A stretch of 13,288 bases of DNA, taken from RGIG5579 sp045590715 (lineage in GTDB: Bacteria > Bacillota > Clostridia > Oscillospirales > SIG627). The translations under genes were made by a program, and so were the position numbers. Below the pieces are notes generated by a model. It was given only the letters and a program-made list of their open reading frames with translations. It did not search any database and had not been told where the DNA came from. Shown here piece after piece: positions 7,578 through 13,288 of the stretch. Each line of letters opens with the position of its first letter. The stretch's first letter is position 1. The stretch is taken from assembly GCA_045590715.1 (NCBI GenBank), contig JAZNRO010000073.1, positions 1 to 13,288 on the forward strand. Direction: 5' to 3'.

Positions 7578-7625
7578 TAAAGTCTCAGATCCCCTTCATT
7601 TTTTCAGAAAAATACGAAAATACAG

Positions 7626-7654
7626 TTGAACAAATGGAAAAAATATGGTAAGAT
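7626..7654 (+). promoter_or_regulatory. Promoter of the PLP enzyme-gpmI unit
   Basis: -35 TTGAAC (7626-7631), 17-base spacer, -10 TAAGAT (7649-7654) preceded by TGG, an extended -10 element. The inferred start site is near 7661, about 20 bases before the ATG. Confidence 0.7.
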
Positions 7655-7681
7655 AAACTGTATTAATTTGTAAAAGAGGAA

Positions 7682-8938
7682 ATGATGTTAGAATTTTCCA
7701 AAGAGCTAGAAAAACTTTCCAACGAAACGGAAAAAGAACTATTCCCCGTTTTCCAAAAAATTGAACAAAGAGCCTTTTTCAACCAAAAAAAGGTACTGGA
7801 AGCATTCCGGGAAGAACGGGTTTCTACCGAGTGCTTTAACCCCACCACCGGATACGGCTATGACGATATGGGCCGAGAGGTTTTAGACCGCATTTTTGCC
7901 CGGGTCTTCGAAGCAGAAAGTGCTTTTGTGAGGCACAGCATTTTGTCCGGTACCCACGCGCTGACCATCGGTCTTTTCGGTCTTTTGCGTCCCGGTGATA
8001 CAATGCTTTCCATTGCAGGATGCCCCTATGACACCTTAAAAAGCGTTATTGGTATCGAAGGAGAAGAAGGAAGCGGCAGTCTTTTAGACTTTGGCGTCCG
8101 TTACGAAGAGATCGCCTTAAAAGAAGACTCTACTTTAGATGAAGAAGCCCTTTTGACCCGCCTTCAGAAGGAAGACGTAAAGATGGTATATCTCCAGAAG
8201 AGCCCCGGGTATAGCACGAGGCGGCCACTGGGTAATCACATTGTGAAAAAGGCAAAGGAACTGATCGAAAAAGCCGGAAGCAAGGCCTTTCTGGTAATTG
8301 ATAACTGCTACGCGGAATTCTGCGAAGAGCACGAGCCTTGCTATTACGGTGCGGATCTCTGTATCGGTTCCTTGATTAAGAACCCCGGCGGCGGTATGGC
8401 GGAATGCGGCGGATATCTTGCCGGAACGAAAAAAGCCATTGATCTGTGTGCCGCCCGGTTCTCCTGCCCCGGCATCGGTCTTGAGATCGGCGCAAGTCTC
8501 GGAAACACCAAGGCAATGTTCAAGGGTCTTTTCTATGCCCCTCACACCGTTAGCCAGGCCATGAAGACCGCTGTTTTTTCTGCGGGACTTTTTGAAAAGC
8601 TGGGATACACGGTGATCCCCGGCGCACCGGAAGAAAGATTTGATATCGTTCAGCAGATCAGTCTTCTTGCCGGTGATAAAGTAGAAGCCTTCTGCCGAGG
8701 ACTCCAGAGCGCTTCTCCCGTTGACAGTTACGTCACGCCCATTCCCTGGGCAATGCCCGGATACCAAGACCCGGTGATTATGGCGGCCGGCGCCTTCACC
8801 CAAGGCTCCAGCATTGAGCTTTCTGCGGACGCGCCTATGCGCTATCCCTTCACCGTATATATGCAGGGCGGTCTTACCTATGAAAGTGCAAAACTTGGCA
8901 TTTTGGCGGCAGCCGAGGAAGTCATGAAGATCAAATAA
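7682..8938 (+). CDS. PLP-dependent methionine gamma-lyase family protein (aluminium resistance / YnbB type)
   Basis: A fold-type I PLP enzyme of 418 residues, full length for the family named after methionine gamma-lyase and aluminium resistance (B. subtilis YnbB type). Visible features: the N-terminal FNPTTGYGYDDMGRE segment (52-66); RHSILSGTHALTIGLFG (84-100), the cofactor-phosphate region; D207 in VIDNCYAEF, expected to contact the pyridine nitrogen; and K233 in GSLIKNPGGG, the expected Schiff-base lysine. A C-terminal small domain follows. The true substrate of this family is not established, so the annotated lyase activity is only a family name. Two adjacent in-frame ATGs exist at 7682 and 7685. 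The ribosome binding site AGAGGA (7675-7680) is only about 2 bases from the first, so 7685 may be the working start. It is followed by gpmI after 25 bases and probably co-transcribed with it. Confidence 0.9.
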   Translation: MMLEFSKELEKLSNETEKELFPVFQKIEQRAFFNQKKVLEAFREERVSTECFNPTTGYGYDDMGREVLDRIFARVFEAESAFVRHSILSGTHALTIGLFGLLRPGDTMLSIAGCPYDTLKSVIGIEGEEGSGSLLDFGVRYEEIALKEDSTLDEEALLTRLQKEDVKMVYLQKSPGYSTRRPLGNHIVKKAKELIEKAGSKAFLVIDNCYAEFCEEHEPCYYGADLCIGSLIKNPGGGMAECGGYLAGTKKAIDLCAARFSCPGIGLEIGASLGNTKAMFKGLFYAPHTVSQAMKTAVFSAGLFEKLGYTVIPGAPEERFDIVQQISLLAGDKVEAFCRGLQSASPVDSYVTPIPWAMPGYQDPVIMAAGAFTQGSSIELSADAPMRYPFTVYMQGGLTYESAKLGILAAAEEVMKIK

Positions 8939-8963
8939 TCTATTGATAGAAAGAGGATAAATT

Positions 8964-10607
8964 ATGCAGCTTATTGAAATGAAAAAGAAAGTCGACGTAA
9001 AAGGCCCGGTTGTCGTTCTCGTGCTGGACGGCGTAGGTCTGAATTCCAAGGAAGAAGGAAACGCAATCTTCCAGGCAAAGACCCCCACCCTGGACCGCCT
9101 GATGCGGGAATACCCCACCAGAAGCCTGAAGGCCCACGGTACCGCAGTAGGACTTCCCTCCGATGACGATATGGGCAACTCCGAAGTAGGTCATAATGCA
9201 CTGGGCTCCGGTCAGATCTTTGCCCAGGGTGCAAAACTGGTTTCCAACTCCATCGAAAGCGGCAAGATCTACGAAGGTGCCGGCTGGCAGAAGGTAAGCG
9301 GAACCTGCAAGAAAAACGGTTCTACCCTTCACTTTATCGGTCTTTTCTCCGACGGTAACGTTCACTCTCACATTGATCACTTAAAAGCACTGGTTGAACA
9401 GGCCAAAAAAGAAGGTATCCATCGCGTACGTCTTCACATTCTGCTTGACGGCAGAGACGTTGCTGAAACCAGTGCGCTGGAATACGTTGAGCCTTTTGAA
9501 GACTTCCTTGCTTCTTTGAATACCGACGGCTTTGACGCAAAGATCGCTTCCGGCGGCGGAAGAATGAGCATCACCATGGACCGCTACGAAGCCAACTGGG
9601 AAATGGTAAAGCGCGGATGGGACATTCACGTTCTTGGTGAAGGCAGACAGTTTGCAAGCGCCAAAGAGGCCATTGAAACCTACAGAGCAGAACTGAAGGT
9701 AATTGACCAGGATCTGCCCGGCTTTGTCATTGCAGAAGACGGAAAGCCTCTTGGTACCATCGAGGACGGAGACGGTGTCATCTTCTACAACTTCAGAGGA
9801 GACCGTTCCATTGAAATTTCCAAAGCCTTTACCGAGGAAGAATTCCCCTATTTTGACAGAGTTCGTTTCCCCAAGACTGCTTATGCCGGTATGCTGGAAT
9901 ACGACGGCGACCTGCACATTCCCCCCGTATATCTGGTAGCGCCCCCTGAAATCACCAATACCATGGGTGAATACCTGGCCGGTGCTCCTTTCAAATCCCT
10001 GGCTGTCAGCGAAACCCAGAAATACGGCCACGTAACTTATTTCTGGAACGGAAATAAATCCGGCAAATACAACGAGGAAACGGAAACCTACATTGAAATT
10101 CCTTCCGACGTTGTTCCTTTTGAGCAGAGACCTTGGATGAAGTGTGCTGAAATCACTGACGTTTTGGTTTCCTCTATTTTAAGCGGCGAATATAAATACA
10201 TTCGTGCCAACTTCCCCAACGGTGATATGGTAGGCCACACCGGTAATATGAAAGCTACCGTAATCAGTATGGAAGCGCTGGATCTGTGCCTTGACAGAAT
10301 CCTGAAAGCACTGGATCAGGTAGGCGGTGTAGCGCTGATTACCGCTGACCACGGCAATGCCGATGAAATGATGGAACTGGATAAGAAGACCGGTCTTCCC
10401 AAGACCAACAAGGACGGATCCTTTAAAGCAAAGACCAGCCACACTTTAAACCCCGTTCCCTGCATCTTCTACGACAACACTTCTTCTGATTCCTACACCG
10501 TAAAAGAGGACGATTTCGGTCTCTCCAACGTAGCCGCAACTGCTGTAAACCTTTTGGGCTATGAAGCGCCTTCCGTTTGGAACGAAAGTATGATCGAAGT
10601 AAAATAA
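8964..10607 (+). CDS. gpmI: 2,3-bisphosphoglycerate-independent phosphoglycerate mutase, long plant-like type
   Basis: Interconverts 3- and 2-phosphoglycerate in glycolysis and gluconeogenesis in the cytoplasm, using two metal ions and a phosphoserine intermediate. All catalytic and metal residues are visible: D22 in LDGVG, S73 in DMGNSEVGH, D421 and H425 in DMVGHTGN, D462 and H463 in TADHGNADEM, and H493 in TSHTLNPVP. The substrate-binding GGGRMSITMDRYEANW (197-212) and FRGDRSIEISKAF (277-289) are intact. At 547 residues it is longer than the usual bacterial 505-515. Segments such as AHGTAVGLPSDDDMGNSEVG, QIFAQGAKLV and GHVTYFWNGNKSG resemble plant/protist iPGM more than B. subtilis PgmI. 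The ATG has AAGAGGA 6 bases upstream. It lies 25 bases after the PLP enzyme and before a strong terminator. Confidence 0.96.
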   Translation: MQLIEMKKKVDVKGPVVVLVLDGVGLNSKEEGNAIFQAKTPTLDRLMREYPTRSLKAHGTAVGLPSDDDMGNSEVGHNALGSGQIFAQGAKLVSNSIESGKIYEGAGWQKVSGTCKKNGSTLHFIGLFSDGNVHSHIDHLKALVEQAKKEGIHRVRLHILLDGRDVAETSALEYVEPFEDFLASLNTDGFDAKIASGGGRMSITMDRYEANWEMVKRGWDIHVLGEGRQFASAKEAIETYRAELKVIDQDLPGFVIAEDGKPLGTIEDGDGVIFYNFRGDRSIEISKAFTEEEFPYFDRVRFPKTAYAGMLEYDGDLHIPPVYLVAPPEITNTMGEYLAGAPFKSLAVSETQKYGHVTYFWNGNKSGKYNEETETYIEIPSDVVPFEQRPWMKCAEITDVLVSSILSGEYKYIRANFPNGDMVGHTGNMKATVISMEALDLCLDRILKALDQVGGVALITADHGNADEMMELDKKTGLPKTNKDGSFKAKTSHTLNPVPCIFYDNTSSDSYTVKEDDFGLSNVAATAVNLLGYEAPSVWNESMIEVK

Positions 10608-10611
10608 AAAC

Positions 10612-10644
10612 AAAAAGAGAGTTTGCAATGCAAACTCTCTTTTT
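10612..10644 (+). terminator. Terminator after gpmI
   Basis: A 15-bp perfect stem (arms 10612-10626 and 10630-10644) with loop AAT, beginning 4 bases after the gpmI stop. The downstream arm ends in five T and the upstream arm starts with five A, so it could also act on the opposite strand as a backstop for the convergent dockerin gene. Confidence 0.9.
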
Positions 10645-10679
10645 AATAAAAAGCGGTTACTCGTTTGAGTAACCGCTTT
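10645..10679 (-). terminator. Terminator of the dockerin protein gene
   Basis: A 13-bp perfect stem (arms 10650-10662 and 10667-10679) with a 4-base loop, immediately after the stop codon at 10683-10685. On the minus strand it runs into TTTTTATT. On the plus strand it is followed by C and four T, so it may act in both directions. Confidence 0.85.
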
Positions 10680-10682
10680 CTT

Positions 10683-11876
10683 TTAATTCCAAAGATCGGT
10701 GCCACCGCCGATGATTTCACCGGAAACGCCGGAATCACCACCGATTACGCCACCGGTTTCGCCTCCACCGGATTCACCACCGCCGGATTCACCACCGCCG
10801 GGCTGTTCGGGCGTATCGAACCAACCGTTAATAAAGCGCTGGATCATTACAAGGTCTTTATTGTTGATCTTGCCGTCTTTATTATAGTCAGCAGCAGTTT
10901 CGTTGATCTCATTGCCCCAGGAGTTGATAAAGCGCTGGATCACAACAAGGTCTTTGTTATTTACCTTGCCGTCAACATTTGCATCACCAAGAAGAACATC
11001 TCCTTCGGGACGCTGGGGTACCTGGCGAACAGATCCGCATACATTGCAGTCTGCATCATACTGATCGGTATAAACGTGGTCAGAAGGTGTTCTGGTTGCC
11101 CCGCAAGTATTACAATCGGTATCGCAATCGTTCTGATAAATATGATCTGCCGCATCGCGTACATAGCCGCACACGTTACAGTCTGCATCACAGTCAAAGG
11201 AATAACTATGGGCCGCGGTTTCGCCGTAAAGAGCGCCGCAGACACTGCATTCCGCCTGCTTTGCGCAAGTCGCAGTACCGCCGGTATGACCGGTAACCTG
11301 ACGGGTAGCACCGCAAGCGTTACAAGTAGCATCCAAACAATCGTCAAACTTATGCTCGAAGCAAATACCGGGGGTTTCAAAATCATCGGGATCTTCACGG
11401 GTAAAGCCGCATTCGTTGCACACAAGATCTTGGCTATTATCATAGCTATGTTCTAAAAGTTCACCGTAGGACGCGCCGCAAGAGGTGCACACGGCCTGCT
11501 TTGCGCAGGTAGCGGTACCTCCGGTATGGCCGGAAACCTGGCGGATTCTGCCGCAATTATTACAAGTTTCATCGCAATCGTTATCATAAACATGCTTTAA
11601 ACAAATAGCGGGAGATTCGGAAACCTCGCGAGTAAACCCACAAAGATCACAGGCAGTATCAGAAAGATTGGAATAGGCATGCTCACCAAGAGAACCGTAA
11701 GATACGCCACAATTCTCACACTTAGCCTGGGCCTGGCAGGTAGCAGTGCCGCCGGTATGTTCTGTGCAAATTGGTAAGGTAGGAGAAGTTGCGCCGGCAA
11801 GAGCACTCAAGGGAAAAGCAGAAAATAGCATTACCAAAGTAAGGGAAAATGCTAAAAATCTTTTTGTATGTTTCAT
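10683..11876 (-). CDS. Secreted Cys-rich repeat protein with type I dockerin and Gly-rich tail
   Basis: A predicted exported protein of 397 residues. A signal peptide (1-27; KHTKR, hydrophobic core, ending ALA) is followed by Cys-rich repeats (about 37-285). These are built from an HTGGTATC-x5-C-x2-CG module and shorter DCDxxCNxCGxxR modules, with 30 Cys in total, mostly as CxxC pairs. A type I dockerin (about 297-352) has two EF-hand-like repeats: DANVDGKVNNKDL at 298-310 and DYNKDGKINNKDL at 330-342. A Gly/Ser/Glu-rich tail (357-397) follows. A longer in-frame ATG at 11936 is rejected because it lies inside the -35 box; the ATG at 11876 has GGAG 8 bases upstream. The dockerin implies docking to a cohesin, none of which is in the window. 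The repeats resemble those of the neighbouring protein at 12170-13288. They may bind metal; function is unknown. Confidence 0.85.
   Translation of the reverse strand: MKHTKRFLAFSLTLVMLFSAFPLSALAGATSPTLPICTEHTGGTATCQAQAKCENCGVSYGSLGEHAYSNLSDTACDLCGFTREVSESPAICLKHVYDNDCDETCNNCGRIRQVSGHTGGTATCAKQAVCTSCGASYGELLEHSYDNSQDLVCNECGFTREDPDDFETPGICFEHKFDDCLDATCNACGATRQVTGHTGGTATCAKQAECSVCGALYGETAAHSYSFDCDADCNVCGYVRDAADHIYQNDCDTDCNTCGATRTPSDHVYTDQYDADCNVCGSVRQVPQRPEGDVLLGDANVDGKVNNKDLVVIQRFINSWGNEINETAADYNKDGKINNKDLVMIQRFINGWFDTPEQPGGGESGGGESGGGETGGVIGGDSGVSGEIIGGGTDLWN
10755..10799 (-). repeat. 15-bp tandem repeat encoding GGGES/GGGET
   Basis: Two perfect 15-base copies (10770-10784 and 10785-10799) and one degenerate copy (10755-10769) encode the Gly-rich tail of the dockerin protein. 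Such a tract is prone to copy-number change. Confidence 0.8.
10827..10973 (-). repeat. Duplicated dockerin half-repeats
   Basis: Two similar 51-base stretches (10827-10877 and 10923-10973), 96 bases apart, encode the two calcium-binding loops and helices of the dockerin. The protein copies differ at few positions (VNNKDLVVIQRFINSW against INNKDLVMIQRFINGW). Confidence 0.85.
11021..11759 (-). repeat. Cys-rich repeat units in the dockerin protein
   Basis: Units beginning HTGGTATC start at 11759, 11528 and 11288 (77 and 80 residues apart). The first two contain a long module plus two CxxC modules joined by FTRE and a P-x-IC-x2-H segment. The third is instead extended by short DCDxDCNxCG units, the last of which has lost its first Cys (QYDADC). 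Confidence 0.85.
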
Positions 11877-11907
11877 AATACAATCTCCTATATAAAAGTA
11901 CCTATTT

Positions 11908-11936
11908 ATTATACCAAAGGAACAAATTACTGTCAA
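11908..11936 (-). promoter_or_regulatory. Consensus sigma-A promoter of the dockerin protein gene
   Basis: On the minus strand: TTGACA (11931-11936), 17-base spacer, TATAAT (11908-11913), with TGG before the -10 box giving an extended -10. The start site would be near 11901, leaving about 25 bases of leader. This is a perfect consensus, predicting strong expression unless regulated, and it rules out the upstream ATG at 11936. Confidence 0.9.
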
Positions 11937-11970
11937 CTGAATAAAATTACCAGTCTAGTAAAGAAAATAA

Positions 11971-12001
11971 ACAAAAACGGACACCGCTTGGTGTCCGTTT
12001 T
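11971..12001 (-). terminator. Terminator after the small protein gene
   Basis: A 12-bp perfect stem (arms 11974-11985 and 11990-12001) with a 4-base loop, then on the minus strand TTTTTGTTTATTTTC. It starts 4 bases after the stop codon of the 49-residue gene and separates it from the dockerin gene promoter. Confidence 0.9.
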
Positions 12002-12005
12002 GTTT

Positions 12006-12155
12006 TTAGAATACTTTGATTCCGCGGAACTCATCTTCAGGAAGTTCCGGAGCTGTGGGTTTGGTTGTTGTGGTGTTGCTGGGCGCTAATACGCTCTCGG
12101 TTAAGAATTTGAAAACTTCAAAATCAGGAGCGGAGTATTTCTTTTTCTGATTCAT
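12006..12155 (-). CDS. Small 49-residue protein of unknown function, coupled to the Cys-rich protein
   Basis: A short gene supported by its context. AAGGAG (12162-12167) lies six bases before the ATG at 12153-12155, the stop at 12006-12008 is followed directly by a strong terminator, and the upstream gene ends 14 bases before. An alternative in-frame ATG at 12170 overlaps the upstream stop as TGATG and would give 54 residues. The protein is Lys-rich at the start (NQKKKYSAPDFEVFKF, 2-17), then LTESVLAPS, a run of four Thr, a Pro/Glu-rich stretch (PTAPELPEDEF, 33-43) and RGIKVF at the end. It has no signal peptide, membrane segment or Cys. The KKYxxP start is reminiscent of small hypothetical proteins common in Clostridia, but I recognise no function. 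No peptide-modifying enzyme is in the window. Confidence 0.75.
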   Translation of the reverse strand: MNQKKKYSAPDFEVFKFLTESVLAPSNTTTTKPTAPELPEDEFRGIKVF

Positions 12156-12169
12156 TATTTTCTCCTTCA

Positions 12170-13288
12170 TCAAACCGGCTTGCAAGCGGAGTCACCGTAC
12201 TTCATCATTGCTTTCACAAGGTCTGCAAGATAAGGAATCTGGGTTACTCCCTGCTTTGCACAGGCATAAGATTCAATGCTGTACGTTAAAGCAGTGCTGA
12301 TTTGGCTTTCACCGCGATGAGCTGTTACCTGAATCGTCTCTCTCATCTGATCGGCATTTAAGCCATCAAAGTACAAGTAGTATGCGTTATTATCACCTTC
12401 AACAACCACAAATTGCTCGGGACCGAATGTCCATTCGTAAGTTTCCGTTGCAATTTTAATAACAAGATTTTCAATATTTTCAGCGTAGAACTTGATGCGA
12501 ACCGTTACTGCATTATCAAGGATCAAACTAGCAGACAACCAGCCGATTTCACCGTCGTTCTCACCAACATCCGTTTTACTTTCAAGCGTAGGATCATCCG
12601 GAGTAGCCAGTGCCTTCTGCTCTTCAGTCAGGTCTGCGTTTACAAGATCGGAAGTGTTATAACCGGTGTAAAGCTGAGCCTGTGCACCGTAATTCAGAAG
12701 ATCTACTACGAGAGTCTTAAGATTAGCGCTGGAACTTTCGGAAGCCAGTTTGTTGTAACAGTAAGTGGCAGCGCTGTAATCCTGAACATCACCGCAAAGC
12801 AAGGTGCCGGAGTTCGTAGCGTAGAGAGTAGCAGAAATATTATCGCCGATCATATTGGCCGCTACGTCGGTAAAGAGGAATACGTACACCCCTTCTTCAT
12901 CCGTAGCAGTGGGATAAACGGGAGCGCTTTCTTCACCAAGGAACTGGAAGATTACGTAAGGATCGGTATATCCAAGAGAATCAAGACGAGCTTTATCTAC
13001 TCTGTACTTTACGGTAAGATTGGATTCCAGAACAAGAGCCGCACTCTTGAAGTACAAATTCTCATCAACAGCTACCTTGCGAACTCTGCCGCAACGGTTA
13101 CAGAAGGGATCGTTTGCATTGTCGTAACGGTGGAAGCAGATCATAGGAGATTCATTGAGTTCTCTTTCTGCTCCGCACTTGTCACAAGTTACGTCCGCAA
13201 CGCCGGAATAGATATGATCAAGGGTTCCGCCGTAGGAAACACCACATTCCGTACACTGTGCTTTTTCAGCACAAGTAGCAGTGCCGCC
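12170..13288 (-). CDS. Secreted Cys-rich repeat protein with duplicated C-terminal domain (5' end outside window)
   Basis: The frame is open to the right edge; 372 residues of the C-terminal part are visible. The Met at 13144 is internal to a repeat and not the start. Visible residues 1-75 hold one GGTATC-type Cys module (C-x5-C-x2-CG), a CDKCG module, the P-x-IC-x2-H linker and a CNRCGRVRKV module, as in the dockerin protein downstream. Residues about 77-370 form two related halves. Each has an SAxLxL..x[LV]TV start, a YxxxF...M..xIxxT middle and a YS..[TS]Y.. segment ending in LVxx[LM]..YG. The second half ends KYGDSACKPV. The composition suggests beta-rich domains followed by a helix. There is no dockerin or sortase signal at this end. 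The domain looks like one I associate with clostridial surface proteins, but I know no function for it. It is probably extracellular, inferred from the repeats because the signal peptide is outside the window. Confidence 0.8.
   Translation of the reverse strand, partial: GGTATCAEKAQCTECGVSYGGTLDHIYSGVADVTCDKCGAERELNESPMICFHRYDNANDPFCNRCGRVRKVAVDENLYFKSAALVLESNLTVKYRVDKARLDSLGYTDPYVIFQFLGEESAPVYPTATDEEGVYVFLFTDVAANMIGDNISATLYATNSGTLLCGDVQDYSAATYCYNKLASESSSANLKTLVVDLLNYGAQAQLYTGYNTSDLVNADLTEEQKALATPDDPTLESKTDVGENDGEIGWLSASLILDNAVTVRIKFYAENIENLVIKIATETYEWTFGPEQFVVVEGDNNAYYLYFDGLNADQMRETIQVTAHRGESQISTALTYSIESYACAKQGVTQIPYLADLVKAMMKYGDSACKPV

Noticed and set aside
5474..8938. Signs of a mobile element or island border around the regulator and rsmE.
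   Set aside because: No integrase, transposase, flanking direct repeats or tRNA gene was seen; all genes here are core housekeeping types.
8135..9178. A 347-codon open frame on the minus strand, antisense to the PLP enzyme and gpmI genes.
   Set aside because: It crosses two well-supported genes on the other strand, has low-complexity composition and no recognisable motif, and lacks a supporting promoter.
10612..10679. The paired hairpins as a possible CRISPR-like or small RNA structure.
   Set aside because: The two stems differ in sequence, and each is placed right after a stop codon of convergent genes. Two terminators explain them fully.
10665..11456. A 263-codon open frame on the plus strand rich in Thr, Gly and Ala.
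   Set aside because: It is the antisense shadow of the dockerin protein's Cys/Gly repeats and overlaps the terminators; repeats in the real gene explain its regular composition.
11877..11936. A 20-residue N-terminal extension of the dockerin protein starting at 11936.
   Set aside because: The ATG would lie within the -35 box of a perfect promoter, upstream of the transcription start. The ATG at 11876 has a ribosome binding site and opens directly onto a signal peptide.
13142..13144. Met codon as possible start of the right-edge Cys-rich protein.
   Set aside because: The frame continues upstream to the window edge with 48 more codons of conserved Cys repeat, so the Met is internal.

Overview
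The window reads as a chromosomal segment of a low-to-mid GC Gram-positive anaerobe, most likely a gut-type member of class Clostridia (Bacillota). The evidence is strong AGGAG-type ribosome binding sites, near-consensus sigma-A promoters with 17-base spacers, short hairpin terminators, a PcsB-type hydrolase next to ftsEX, and secreted Cys-rich repeat proteins, one with a dockerin. The genus cannot be named from this alone.

Left part (1-6661, minus strand): a tightly packed set of genes transcribed right to left from one sigma-A promoter at about 6633-6661. In order of transcription these are a CdaR/PucR-type regulator, ftsE, ftsX (11-base overlap with ftsE), an S41/PDZ protease-like protein (TTG start), a PcsB/EnvC-like coiled-coil M23 peptidase, greA, and lysS (cut by the left edge). 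The core looks like a cell-division peptidoglycan hydrolase module: FtsEX in the membrane, the coiled-coil M23 protein as the hydrolase it would gate, and the S41 protein as a membrane-anchored partner. The S41 protein lacks serine at the expected nucleophile position and may be a pseudoprotease.

Middle part (6744-10644): rsmE (minus strand) has its own promoter and a terminator whose stem contains the rsmE stop codon. It is divergent from a plus-strand pair: a PLP-dependent protein of the methionine gamma-lyase / aluminium-resistance family, then gpmI. The gpmI product belongs to the long, plant-like type of cofactor-independent phosphoglycerate mutase. A strong hairpin follows gpmI.

Right part (10645-13288, minus strand): a surface/secretome region. 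A large protein, cut by the right edge, has Cys-rich CxxC repeats and an internally duplicated all-beta-looking domain. It is followed, through a TGATG overlap, by a 49-residue small protein and a terminator. A second secreted protein then starts from a perfect TTGACA-17-TATAAT promoter. It carries the same Cys-rich repeats (30 Cys in about 245 residues), a symmetric type I dockerin and a Gly-rich tail.

The most interesting items are the S41 protein with a displaced catalytic serine inside the ftsEX operon, the Cys-rich extracellular repeats shared by two adjacent proteins, the translationally coupled small protein, and the spaced TCACAAA motifs around the division-operon promoter. No RNA genes, CRISPR arrays, insertion sequences or prophage genes were seen.
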